A stretch of DNA of 64,000 nucleotides from Amorphophallus konjac (lineage: Eukaryota; Streptophyta; Magnoliopsida; Alismatales; Araceae): NCBI GenBank assembly GCA_022559845.1, contig CM040121.1, positions 513,650,566-513,714,565 of the forward strand, written 5' to 3'. The position numbers and the translations under genes were made by a program. Below the pieces are notes generated by a model, which was not told where the DNA came from, ran no database searches, and saw only the letters and a program-made list of their open reading frames with translations. Numbering within the stretch: the first letter of the stretch is position 1; every line of letters begins with the position of its first letter. Shown here piece by piece: positions 1 to 11,326 of the stretch.

Positions 1-298
1 TAAGAAGTTTAGTTATAGTAAAATGGAAGGTGATTTGATACCTACTTCATAAAGTCGGAAACCCCATCAAGATGGTGGGGATTGAACTTTTGGAATTAGG
101 GTTTGTACTTATATATACACTTATATTAACATCACAAAAATATCCTTAAATTTGGTTTGAACTCAAATCGAATTTTTTACATTTCAACCCAAACCAAACT
201 GAATCAAATCTATCAATTCAATTTAATTTTCGAGTTGAACCCGAATAATGATCACCCCTACCCTATGCATTCACCTTTCGACTAGTTTTCATTAGTTT

Positions 299-736
299 CT
301 ACTTAACAGGCCAGGCCGCAAGAAGCATGCCATCATGCACGCGTATCGCTCCGGAGATGACCAGACCCAGGCCAATATATAAATGGGAATATTTAAGCAT
401 TACTGTTAGCCTTGATTTCAGAACAGAAAGGGGAAACACATGTAGATGTGGCTGCAAATCGAAGAATTGATTAATCCCCCACATGAGTGCTACAAAGAAG
501 CCATGATATGTAGTTCCTGTCACAAACATGTCCGCGCACAAGTGTCCTTGCATATTGTGCGCACTCAACTGGATCGAAATGACTCCCACTAGCAAAAGCT
601 CCCCCCCGGAAATGGTAGGCATGAGCACTATTACAACTACACGTAGACAGAGCTCCAATAAACCAGGTCTGACTGAACCTCCATGAAGAGAGGACAAGAT
701 ACATGTGAAGGGGAGGACAAACAGACCATACACCAT
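299..736 (-). CDS. Unidentified hydrophobic reading frame
   Basis: This is an open frame of 145 codons, rich in Leu, Val and Ile, with about three stretches long enough to span a membrane. I do not recognise the family. It starts right at the edge of the CACTA-like repeat block that follows, so it may be the last exon of a decayed or captured membrane-protein gene. It may also be a chance frame. No promoter, splice partner or neighbouring coding exon could be confirmed. A comparison with plant proteomes would decide; a consistent hit covering most of the frame would support a gene fragment. Confidence 0.2.
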   Translation of the reverse strand: MVYGLFVLPFTCILSSLHGGSVRPGLLELCLRVVVIVLMPTISGGELLLVGVISIQLSAHNMQGHLCADMFVTGTTYHGFFVALMWGINQFFDLQPHLHVFPLSVLKSRLTVMLKYSHLYIGLGLVISGAIRVHDGMLLAAWPVK

Positions 737-752
737 GTGTATGCCACCTAAT

Positions 753-1290
753 TCACTGCAATAAAAAGCGCTATTAATGACGGATTTTTTGTGACGAATT
801 AATCTTTCACAAAATAGTTATGAATTAGCGGTGAAAGGAAAATTCATCGCAACATTATAAAATACGTGTTTTTTGAGACATATTAGTTACAGAATATTTT
901 CATCGTACAAGATTAGCGACGGATTTTCGTCGAAAAATTTTCGCCACAAATTTAGAAAGGTAATAGAGACAGACTATTTTCATCGCAAAATATGAACATA
1001 ATTTTGCGATGGACTAGCGAGAAAATACTACGATGCGATTAGCGATGGATTTACGTCAAAAAAAATTTGTCACAAATTTAGCGATGTAATAGAGATGGAC
1101 TATTTTCGTCGTAAAATATGATGTATTATTAAATATGTCAGTCATAAAAGTAGAGATGGATTAGCGATGGGAAATTTTCCATCGTAACAGTTCTTGTATT
1201 TAAGAGACGGAATGGAATCCATCGCAACAAGATTTATACTTTAACGACGGATTAGCGACGAAATATTATCTGTCGCAAATAACAAAAATA
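753..1290 (+). repeat. CACTA-type terminal and subterminal repeat block
   Basis: The block opens with CACTGCAATAAAAAGCGC, close to the CACTACAAGAAAA terminus of plant CACTA elements. It continues with many short, partly inverted copies of 'agcgacggattttcgtcgcaaa', seen as GCGACGGA, CGTCGCAA, GATGGACT and CCATCGCAA. Subterminal repeats of this kind are bound by CACTA-encoded proteins in the family. No matching right end was found, so it is a terminal fragment or a deletion derivative. Confidence 0.5.
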
Positions 1291-2285
1291 TCATCTACCA
1301 TTCATATTTTGAACAGATTTTGATCGAGAGAAAATTCAACTATCGGGTCTTGATCAGATTTAGATCTGAAGAAAATCTTAATGACCAGATCTTGATCAAA
1401 CTTAGATCCAACAATCAGATTTAGATCGAAAGCAAATCCAACGGTCGGATATTGATCAACTTTATATTGGAAGCAAATCTAATGCTCGGATTTTAATTAA
1501 ACTTAAATTCAACAGTCAGATTTTGATTCGGAGTAAATCTAACGGTTGAAGCTTGATGAACTTTAGATCGGGAGCAAATCTAACCGTAGGATCTTCATCA
1601 GCTTTAGATCGTGAGTAAATTCGACGATCGAACCTATCGAAAAAGATCCAATGATCAGATCTTGATCAACTTTAGATCGGCAGCAAATCCAACTATCACA
1701 TCATGATCATACTTTAATCCAACAGTTAGATTTTAGTCGGGAGCAAATCTAGTGGTCGGATCTTGATCAAACTTAACTTTAACGGTTGAATCTTAATCAA
1801 ACTTATATCCAACCGTCGGATAGATCAAACTTAAATTCAAGTGTCAGATTTAGAACAGGAGCAAAATCTACTGATCAAATCTTTATCTAATTTAAATAAT
1901 CCAAAGGTCGGATCTTAATCAGGAGCTAATCTAATCGTCATATCTTAATCGAGAATAAATCCAATGGTCAGATCTCGATCAAACTTAAATCCAGTGATTG
2001 GATCTTGATCAGAAGTAAATCCAACGGTTGGATCTTAATTAAACTTAAATCTAACGGTAAGAATTTGATCAAATTTAAATTCAATGATCATATTTTGATC
2101 AGGAGCAAATTAATCCAATGGTTGGATCTCGATCAAACTTAAATCCAGTGATCGGATCTTGATCAGAAGTAAATCCAACGGTTGGATCTTAATTAAACTT
2201 AAATCTAACGGTAAGATTTTGATCAAATTTAAATTCAATGATCAGATTTTGATCAGGAGCAAATTAATCCAATGGTTGTGATGAG
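1290..2285. repeat. GATC-rich degenerate minisatellite
   Basis: About 1 kb is built from degenerate units of roughly 35-40 bp carrying 'gatcttgatcaaactta', 'aaatccaacggtcgga' and 'tcaggagcaaat'. Near the end a longer unit of about 150 bp is duplicated: the segment from about 1975 recurs from about 2128 with few changes. There is no coding potential. It may be an internal tandem region of a CACTA derivative, given the blocks on both sides. Confidence 0.6.
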
Positions 2286-2474
2286 TGTCATATTTCATAT
2301 CATAATTTGCATCACTTTTGAGCACTAAGTGAGTATAGCTATGCATAATTTGAGTCTGCATGAAATTAATCATCATTTTGAGTCAAAAATGGCAATGTGA
2401 GATATAGTCAAGAACTTGCATAACTATCACAATGCATTTTGGGATTAAGAGCAGTGATTATTTGAATTTTTTGA

Positions 2475-3050
2475 AATTGTAGGAATTAGCATCCAAAGAT
2501 GGGACGCCATTTCTTTGAAGCCAAATGAATGAGCGACCACAGTCCAGACACCAATTAAATAACGCCTTTGTGAAGAGTCGTTAATTTAAAGAATTAGTGG
2601 CGTTCTGAACTGACGCTAATTTGAAGCCCGTCCTTACAAAAGAAGAATTGACGGCCAGAGCTTGGACGCCATTTAGAAATAGCACCTTCGCGGAAGGGCG
2701 CCATTCAAAGAATTAGCGGCCGTGCAGGAGGCCGCCAAATATAAGCAATTTATGGAAATAAGAATCAGCGCCTTCTCGGAAGGGCGCCAATTCCATTTCT
2801 ACGAAATAGAAAGAAGAGGGCTGAAAATAAGGAAAGAGGAATCATCGACTGTTTGTGAAGGCGCCATATCTTTCTGGAAATGAAACAGTGCCCGTTCAAG
2901 AAGTAGCCAATTCCTTTTCACGCAAAGCAAGGAAAATATTAGAATAAGAAAATAAAGAAATAGCGGCTGGAACCTGGACGCCAATTTGAATTAGCGACCA
3001 TTTAGAAAGTTTCCATGTTTGGATATAGCACCTACTGCAATGGTCGCCAT
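2475..3050. repeat. GGCGCC-type short repeats, probably transposon subterminal
   Basis: Short units with 'gaattagcggcc', 'ggaagggcgcca' and 'gacgccatt' recur in both orientations about every 50-60 bp. The motif differs from the blocks before and after. The look is that of subterminal repeats of a separate CACTA-like or Mutator-like element. No terminal inverted repeat pair was found. Confidence 0.4.
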
Positions 3051-3052
3051 TC

Positions 3053-3470
3053 ACTACAAGAAAAGGCGGGATTTTCGACGAAGAATACCCGTCGTAAATC
3101 TGTCAAAAAATATGTCGAAAATCATTTTTCCGATGGAAATCAGTCATGAATCCGTCGAAAACGGTCCGTCGTATATTTCTTGTCGCAAATTTCCGAAGGA
3201 AAACTGTTCCGTCTGAAATACGTCGGATAATTACGATGGTAAGTACAAATTTTCGACGGAAAAGTAGCAGACGTAAATTCCGTCTGTAATTGGGAATTTT
3301 CGACGGACATTTATCCGTCCGAGATTCCGTCTGAAAATTCTGACGAAATATTTTACGTCGAAAATTTCGTCTGAGATTCTGTATAGGATTTCCGATGGAA
3401 TTTTTTTTCATAGGTTATTCCGTCGGCATTTTCGGATAGATCCGTCTGTAAATCCGTCGAAAAATGGATT
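3053..3470 (+). repeat. CACTA left terminus and subterminal repeats
   Basis: After the terminal CACTACAAGAAAA, short partly inverted copies of 'ttttcgacggaa', 'ttccgtctgaaat' and 'cgtcgaaaa' repeat about every 20-30 bp up to 3470. This is the arrangement expected of the subterminal binding region of a CACTA element. The following 3470-3830 is AT-rich with no gene. Confidence 0.7.
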
Positions 3471-3834
3471 TTAGTTTTTTTAAAAAATACATAAAATTTA
3501 TATAAAAACCTATTTAAATAAAAAATATATAAAATCTATACATCACGAACAAAACAAAGGACATACAAGAAACGAAACACAATAACAATTTTCAATTTTA
3601 TAATAATAAAAAATCAAAAAAATCCTCTGCATCTTCTATATGCTCATCCTCCCTGCCTGCTCGTCTCCTCCATCGCCACTCGCTGGAGGATCCTACATGA
3701 AAAAATAATAACATTAAATATGCATTCATAAATAAAAAAAATACTGAGCAGATAAATTAAATATTTTGTTTGATTATATAAATTCAAATCAGATAAATTT
3801 TGGACCCTCGAACTCAACATCTTTAATTTTTAAA

Positions 3835-6060
3835 CTAAGTGCATTTTAAGAATGCATTTCTGAGCACCGGGCTCAAACTGGGCATCCAATTTGGATTCCG
3901 TCATCTCTCACAAGTCACTTTTACCTCCCAGGTCGTGCTGGAATGAGTGGCACGCCGATCAGACGATATTTTAGATTTTAGACCCCCGAACCCAACTTCT
4001 TTAATTTTAAACTAAGTGCATTTGAAGAATGCACTTCTGAGAGCCGAGCTCAAACCGGGTATCCGATTTGGATTCCGTCAGCTCTCACAAGTCATTTTTA
4101 CCTCCCAGGTCGTGTTGGGACGATTCACACGTCGATCAGATCGATATTTTAGATTTTGGACCCCCGAACCCAACTTCTTTAATTTTAAACTAAGTGCATT
4201 TGAAGAATGCACTTCTGAGCGCCGGTCTCAAACTGGATATCCGATTTAGATTCCGTCAGCTCTCACAAGTCACGTTTACCTCCCAGGTCATGTTGGAATG
4301 ATCGACACGCCGATCAGAGTGATATTTAGATTTTGGACCCCCGAACCCAACTTCTTTAATTTTAAACTAAGTGCATTTGAAGAATGCACTTCTGAGCGCC
4401 AGGCTCAAACCGGGTATCTGATTTAGATTCCGTCAACTCTCAGAAGTCACTTTTACCTCCTTGGTAGTGTTGGAATGATCGGCATGCCGATCAGAGTGAT
4501 ATTTTAGATTTTGGACTCCCGAACCTAACTTCTTTAATTTTAAACTAAGTACGTTTGAAGAATGCACTTCTCAGTGCCGGGCTCAAACCCGGTATCCGAT
4601 TTGAATTCCGTCAACTCTCACAAGTCACTTTTACCTCCCAGGTCGTGTTGGAATGATCGGCACGCCGATCATAGCGATATTTTAGATTTGGGACCCCCGA
4701 ACCCAACTTCTTTAATTTTAAACTAACTGCATTTGAAGAATGTACTTCTGAGTACCGGGCTCAAATCGAGTATCCAATTTGGATTCTGTCAGCTCTCACA
4801 AGTCACTTTTACCTCTCAGGTCGTCTTGGAATGATCGGCATGCCAATCAGTGTGATATTTTAGATTTTGCACCCCCGAACGAGTGATATTTTAGATTTTG
4901 GACCCCCGAACTTAACTTCTTTAATTTTAAACTAAGTGCATTTGAAGAATGCATTTCTGGGCACCGGGCTCAAATCGGGTATCTGATTTGGATTCTGTCA
5001 GCTCTCACAAGTCACTTTTACCTCCCAGGTCATGTTGGAATGATCGACACGTTGATCAGAGTGATATTTTAGATTTTGAACCCTCGAAACCAACTTCTTT
5101 AATTTTAAACTAAGTGCATTTGAAAAATGCACTTCTGAGTGCCGGGGTCAAACCGGGTATCCGATCTGCATTCCGTCAACTTTCACAAGTCACTTTACCT
5201 CCCAGGTCGTGTTGGAACAATCGGCATGCCGATCAGACCGATATTTTAGATTTTTGACTCCCGAACCAAACTTCTTTAATTTTAAACTAAGTACATTTGA
5301 AGAATGCACTTCTGAGTGCCGGGCTCAAACCGGGTATCCGATTTGGATTCCGTCAGCTCTCACAAGTTACTTTTACCTCCCAAGTCGTGTTGGAACGATC
5401 AGGACGCTGATCCGGCTAGTATTTTACAATTTGAACACTGAACCCCTAATTATCTGAATTCTTTTGAACTAAGTTAGTTTTGAAAACTAACTTAGTTTTG
5501 AATTGAGTAATTTGAGCGCTTGGCTCAAACCGGATATCCGATTTAGATTTCGTCAGCTTTTTCAAGTCACTCTCATCACCCAGATCCCGTTGGAATGATC
5601 GGCGAGCCGTTCAGGCCAGTATTTGGCATTTTGGAATCCCACCCCTAGTTATCTGAACTGTTTTAAATAAAGTTAGCTTTGAAAACTAACCTAGTTTTGA
5701 GATGAGTAATTTGAGCGCCGAGCTCAAACCGGGCATCCAATTTGGATTCCGTCAGCTCTCCCAAGTCACTCTCATCACCCATATCCCATTGGAATGATCG
5801 GCGAGCCGATCAGGCTAGTATTTGGCATTTTGGAACCCCGAACCCCTAGTTATTTGAACTCTTTTAAACAAAGTTAGCTTTGAAAACTAACCTAGTTCTG
5901 AATTGAGTAATTTGAGCGCCAAGCTCAAACCGGGTATCCGATTTGGATTCCGTCAGCTCTCCCAAGTCACTGTCATCACCAAAGTCGCGTTAGAATTAGC
6001 TAATTAGCCGATCAGGACAGTATTTTAGCTTTTGGAACCCTGAAACCCATGTTATGTGAA
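3835..6060. repeat. Tandem array with ~178-bp unit
   Basis: The word 'actaagtgcat' or a close variant recurs at about 4011, 4189, 4366, 4544, 4722, 4931, 5109 and 5286, giving spacings of 177-178 bp with one 209-bp interval. That longer interval contains a small internal duplication of the 'ttttagattttggacccccgaac' segment. From about 5460 the units change to a variant of about 200 bp carrying 'aaaactaacttagttttga'. Units contain a conserved palindrome GATCGGC-nn-GCCGATC and a small inverted repeat gcatt/aatgc. The array lies inside the CACTA element, downstream of its Transposase_24-type gene. Confidence 0.85.
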
Positions 6061-6157
6061 TAGGTTCTTGTTACTTTGAATCTAAATTTATGTATATTCA
6101 TTGATTTTAGAATTGAGTAATTCTGCCAAAATAAAAATATCATAAAGACTCATCTGA

Positions 6158-6162
6158 GGGGG
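6158..6162. repeat. Target site duplication GGGGG, left copy of element A
   Basis: Five G residues lie directly before the TG of the 5' LTR and match the five G residues at 13255-13259 directly after the CA of the 3' LTR. Confidence 0.8.
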
Positions 6163-8090
6163 TGATAAGTGTGTAATTTTACATGTTAATTAATAGTATA
6201 ACACACTTTTATGAGCCTTAATATGCATCACTATGCATTTATCACACTTAATATCAATTTCAGATCAAAATATTTCGGTGCCTGATTTAATTCAATTTTT
6301 GATTCTATTTTGCAGACACAAATGGGCCAAAGCTCACACATCTAAAAGCCCATGACAACCAATCCCAATCTTAGTGCAAATAAAATAAAATAAAAAAATA
6401 AAATAATTGTTTACATATATATCTGCTATATATATATATTTAAGACATATAGTTGAGATATATATATATATTTGATATATATATATGATATATATATTTT
6501 ATATATATATATATATATTTGATATATACTTTAGATATATATGTTATATAAATATTTGATATATATCTTTATATGGTATAGTTAACTATAAATCTAATAC
6601 ATATACATATGGGGGGGGGCTTTTCACGTAGTTAATGCAAGCACGTTGGGCTTTACATTGCTATACATATAGCATGCAAGTTTTATAATGTTATAATACG
6701 TTGTTATATATAACATGCAGGTTGGGCTTCACAACAAAGCTTCACATGGTCACGATGGGCTCTTCAACGGGTAAAAATAAGAACAAAGCATGCAGGGAGC
6801 AGCCCAAGTCTTCACGTGAGGTGGGCTCCACGTGTGCACAAGGGAGGTCGGCAGGTGGCTTTGCGGCAGGCCTCTTCAACACTTCGGTTGGGTTTCTTCA
6901 AAGGCCGCGGGCCTCAAATGCTTTCATGCAAACGTGCAAATGCAGTGGGCCGCACAAGGGGCATGTCGGCTGGGCGGTTAAGAGAACAGGGCAAGGCGTC
7001 GGCCAAACAAACTCCACGCTTGGCTGGACAACAATGCATGCAGAAAGGATTCAACATTAACTAGCTTTAGCAAGCTTCAGGTGGTGTTCGTCAACGCGGC
7101 AACGGCGGGCTTCACGTGGCACGGTCGCACACGCGGCCAAGGCTTCAATCCACACGGCTGGCGGGCTAGCTTTCACACAGTCGGCCAAGGCTTTGACGGC
7201 GGCAACGTGGGGTTTTCAACGCATATGCAGGATGGCAAAAGCGGCTTCTCACCATGGGACAGAACCGGTTGGTGGCCTCCTTCACACACACAGCCGCAAA
7301 GAAGAAAGAGAAGAAGAATAGAAATTGGGCTTTGGGGTGTTCACATAATAATAGTGTTGGTTTTGAAGTCTATATAAGGAGTACATGGGAGGCACTTCTC
7401 TCCATAATAGGCAATAGACATTAGTTGTGTAGCTCTCATCTCCCTATCCACTCTTAGTCCTTAGTTTAGGCTTAGGATTTCTCATTTTATTTCTCTTTGT
7501 TTTTGTTCAAACTTTATTGTAATTTATGTTATTCATGTTACAATTTATATGCTTTTGTGATTTGATTTAATTTACGTTATATTCTAGTGTTTGTTTTGTT
7601 TAATTTTATTCTGCATAATCCTTCTCCATTTCTCTAATATTCTTCCAAAATTCTCTCTCGGTCAATTTCTAAAATTCTTCCAAAGACGGTTAAGAGACGC
7701 GGTTCTGATCCGGTCGAGTGTACGTGGTCGTTCCCGACGACTCGTAAATCAAAGGCTCGAGGAGACGACGCCGTTATCACACCACGGCTGCACCAAATCT
7801 ATCCCACTTCGTCTATTTTATTTCGCATTTAATTTTGTTATTTCTTTAGATTCATTTATTTTCATGCAATTTTACTTTTCAATTAGTTAAATCTCACTCA
7901 AAATTTGAAACTCTCAAATACAAGAAATTTTCAACTCATGCCTAAATGAAAATATTCTTCCTCGTGGGATCGACCTGCATTTACCACTTTACTCGTATTT
8001 TCAAAATCATTTAAGTGAGTGAGTGCGGTTGTATAAATTTTAAAATTTGTGTGGCACGGCATTTTTAAACGACGGGTGTCGAGCGCATCA
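6163..8090 (+). repeat. 5' LTR of element A
   Basis: The 1928-bp repeat begins TGATAAGTGTG and ends GAGCGCATCA. It holds an AT dinucleotide-rich stretch (6415-6600), a poly-G run near 6611, a TATA motif at 7371, and a GC-richer segment (6720-7280) whose open frames are repeated in the 3' LTR and have no recognisable product. The copy at 11327 is nearly identical. Confidence 0.92.
7371..7380 (+). promoter_or_regulatory. TATA box of element A 5' LTR
   Basis: TATATAAGGA, conserved at the same offset in the 3' LTR (12535). Transcription would start about 30 bp downstream, near 'cacttctctccataatagg'. This marks the U3/R boundary by analogy with other plant LTRs. Confidence 0.6.
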
Positions 8091-8096
8091 AATTTT

Positions 8097-8114
8097 TGGC
8101 GCCGTTGCCGGGGA
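8097..8114 (+). promoter_or_regulatory. Primer-binding site, tRNA-Asp type
   Basis: TGGCGCCGTTGCCGGGGA starts six bases after the 5' LTR end. This 18-mer is the complement of the 3' end of plant tRNA-Asp and is the PBS known from Athila/Tat-type gypsy elements. It fixes the plus orientation of element A. Confidence 0.85.
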
Positions 8115-9058
8115 GGAAATAATTTTTAATAGTTATAAATTCTTGTGTTTGATGTGTATATTTGTATATTAACTTTTCTATTTTTATTTTGCAGGAAAAA
8201 CAAAAATAAAATCAGAAAAACAAAGAAAAAGGTACATCGGACTTGAAAGTTATGTCTTTGTCATTTTATAGCTTCTTACATTCTTGAAAAATTCAAAAAA
8301 AATCAAAAAATAAAAAAATAATACAAATTGCACTGGATAGATAGGTTCATTAACTAAAAAAAAAAATCTTCATTTGTACAAAATAAAAGACCTCATTGCA
8401 AGAGTAGAAACTACACTTTCATGCTCTAGGTCATGCATCATTTAGGATAGAAGTTCTTCTTTCATTTATTTTCATTTTTGTTAATTGCATTTTGAAGATT
8501 GCGAGGGGCAAGGTACGTTCTACTCATCTTATTCTGACATGCATATTGCATAAGAACCCCTTGTTTTAAATTATGGTGTGCATTTCATTTCAAAATACTT
8601 TAAGGGCAACACCCCTAAACAACATAAGGTGGGGGATTTCATCACCCCTTCCTTAGCCCACAAACCACATTTTCCTTGCATCTTTGCATCACCTAAGCCA
8701 TGAATAAAAGCCAGTAAACATTGGCCTTAGGATCACACTATGATTCCTGTGTTATTTAGGTTTATCCTCTTATGAAAACTGGTGTCTAAGGCAAGATGGT
8801 CGGATGGCAAACGTCTTAAGCGGGACTGTGGTTTTGCATAATAAGGTCTCTACGAAAGTATGGGGAACCTCCCACTTCCCCACCCCTTACCTGGCCGGTG
8901 GACATATTGAGGGTAAACTTAAGTCACACTTTAATCATTTTGTGAAACCCAATTTGTAGGTTTAGGTCGCATCTAGGTCATTAGGTAATTGTGTGTCAAC
9001 TTGTGTGTGCATGTAAAAAAAAAAATCCAAATAAAAAAAATTATTATATCACTCTTTC

Positions 9059-9400
9059 TTGGGCCTTTCGCATCACCACATCCACTTTTGTTTAGGCCCA
9101 TTACTAGATACTTTTATGTTCAATCATGTGGGCCATTTGAATTCAAATCCTTTATTTACCCAATATCATCCAAATCCATCATTCGGCCAAAATGGGATTT
9201 ATAATTCATCTCTTCCCCAAGAGCCAAACCAATTTCCATCGAATTTTTTCACCACTTTTTCTCACACAAATCTATATCCTAGGTGGGAAAATCAGCAATC
9301 TTCTTCTTGGGCACCTTATCAAAACCCCATTCACAATCCTTCAAACTCACACTTTTCAGATTGGGCTTCTTACTCAAATGCTCCTTACAACCAAGCCTAA
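9059..9400 (+). CDS. Asn/Pro/Ser-rich frame of element A, possible gag remnant
   Basis: A frame of 113 codons rich in Asn, Pro, Ser, Phe and Tyr ('NPSNSHF', 'NPSFGQNG'). Composition and place, after the PBS and leader, recall the low-complexity part of plant retroelement Gag proteins. I see no capsid motif and no zinc knuckle. It may be a gag remnant or a chance frame. The 950 bp before it (8115-9058) are leader sequence with poly-A-rich stretches and no recognisable gene. Confidence 0.3.
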   Translation: MGLSHHHIHFCLGPLLDTFMFNHVGHLNSNPLFTQYHPNPSFGQNGIYNSSLPQEPNQFPSNFFTTFSHTNLYPRWENQQSSSWAPYQNPIHNPSNSHFSDWASYSNAPYNQA

Positions 9401-9446
9401 ACTAAGGACTAAGAGTGGATAGGGAGATGAGGGAAATGCAAGAGAG

Positions 9447-10028
9447 GTGGATGATCTTCAGTTAGGGGGAGAGGATGAATATATTGAACCTCATCACAAG
9501 TCTCTCCCCGACCATGATGAACTTCTCTTTGAAGATGGGAATGGAGAAGAAGTGGAGATGGTACACGACTTTGATGAAATTATCTTTGAAGATGGGAAGG
9601 AAGAAGAAGTGAAGATGGATCTAGAATTGAATATTTATTTGAATAATGAAGTTGGGGTAAATGAGGAATTGAATGATTTAAGTGTGCCGCATAATAATTT
9701 CAATCTAGAGGAGTAGGTGGAGCTTGTGCCAATTCTTGACCACGGTGATACTTTTGAAATTCTTCCAGTCGATTGGTTCAACCTTGCTGATTTCTCTGAT
9801 CCCACGAAATCTCAGGAGGAATATTTCCTAATTGATGACATGATTCTTGCCAATGTTCCTCCTCTATTCTCTGATTGGGGCAATTCTTTTGAGCTACATC
9901 CACCTCGATATATGTTTTGCCCTTATACTCACCCATTCCAGTTATATCTCTCGGGGCATGCACAAGAACGTTTTCATACGAATGAAATCTTGTGGTGGCT
10001 CATTTTTAAATCAACTCGTTGGTTATAA
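9447..10028 (+). CDS. Acidic frame(s) of element A, function unknown
   Basis: Frame 9447-9716 codes for an 89-residue acidic peptide with two near-repeats of 'FEDG.(E/G)EEV.M' about 20 residues apart. It ends with a TAG and is followed in the same phase by 9717-10028 (about 103 codons, 'PILDHGDTFEILPVDWF'), so the two look like one frame with a stop. Then come two copies of the motif GGGAGG(T/C)AACCCAA (about 10069 and 10116). I do not recognise a known domain. It may be the only translated product of this non-autonomous element. Confidence 0.35.
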
Positions 10029-10799
10029 AACTTTGCGTCTGGCTGAAGACGTTAAACTTAGCACTTTTTGGGAGGTAACCCAATATTTTTTCTTTGTATG
10101 CTAATAAATGGCTTCTTGGGAGGCAACCCAAGTATTTCTTGTGTTTGTGTTTTTATTTTGCAGGTGTGAATAAAAGATAAGTTGGGGAGAGAGAGATGAT
10201 TGCTTGCATCGTTGCCCTGATTTCAAAATCATATACCACCTTTAGTCAGCACGGATGCCCATCGAAGTTCACTTCCGTCAGGTTGTACCATTCCTTCACA
10301 AATTTCATGTCTACAGCATTCATTATTCTTTATTGTTCATGCCATTGAGGACAATGTCATTTAAGTTGGGGGGACAGAAAAATCAAATTGCACATGTTGC
10401 ATTCAAATACAACCAATTTTTTAGCATTTATCCAAAAATTAAACAAAATAAACCCATTTTGAGTTTCATGACTCATGCTTCCATTAACAGTAATTCTGGA
10501 ATAGAAAAGACTGGGATAAGGATGATGGAAAACTTTGTCTAATCTAGCCATGGGAAAACTGATATAAGAATCTCTTTAAATTTCATGTGCACTTTAGAAA
10601 AATAAAAATCACTTTGCACGCTAATGAAACAAAGAGGACAAGCCCTCTGCTATTAGGGATAGGTTATCTGATATTCAGTACTTCTTAAAGCTGAGATCTT
10701 TTATAAGCTTTCTGCCAAGTTATCAATCAAAATTAGTGCAAAAAAAAGACAAAAGAAAAAATATTGAAAAAAAAATTGAGAAAAAGGCACCATGAAAAA

Positions 10800-10920
10800 T
10801 GCCCCAATTCTGAGTAACCGGGCCTGCTTCACCTAAGACGTGTTGAGGTTCGCGTCAAAGGAAAAGAAAACTTGGATCTGGATAACCGGGCCTGCTTCAC
10901 CTAAGACGTGTTAAAGTTTG
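10800..10920 (+). repeat. Short direct repeat in element A
   Basis: The phrase 'accgggcctgcttcacc' followed by 'taagacgtgtt' occurs twice, at about 10816 and 10880, about 64 bp apart. The segment before it (10029-10800) and the one after it (10920-11310) hold only short unrelated frames. Confidence 0.6.
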
Positions 10921-11312
10921 TATAAAACAGTGAAGGGTAGTGCAGCATCATGTGTGTAGAAAAAATCTGTATCCCAAAAGGGACATTGCAATAAGGCAGA
11001 CAAAAGCTATGCTTAATGCTCTGATTATGAAGTGCTGGGTTGAAAGACACTTATTCGGAATAGCACATAAGGGATGCAATTGTCTTCACTGTGGACTTAG
11101 CATTACACATGCACAAGTGCTATTGACCTTTAAGTTGAATTCTTAATCATGTACCTATTTCCAAATCTAAGGCTAGTGTGTGGAAATAAGTCCAGATTCC
11201 TAATCTTTAGTTGACTCTATGAAAGATGCTCTGGAAATGTAGTATGAATATTTTAAACTCTCGTTGGTCCTAAATTTAAAATTATTTGTATTGCTAAGGG
11301 ACTAGCAATGAG

Positions 11313-11326
11313 TAAGTTGGGGGGTG
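11313..11326 (+). promoter_or_regulatory. Polypurine tract of element A
   Basis: The purine-rich run 'taagttggggggtg' directly precedes the TG of the 3' LTR, the expected place for the plus-strand primer. Confidence 0.7.

Noticed and set aside
6701..7377. Open frames in the element A 5' LTR, repeated at 11865-12457
   Set aside because: They overlap each other in several phases, are duplicated only because they lie in LTRs, and show no domain.
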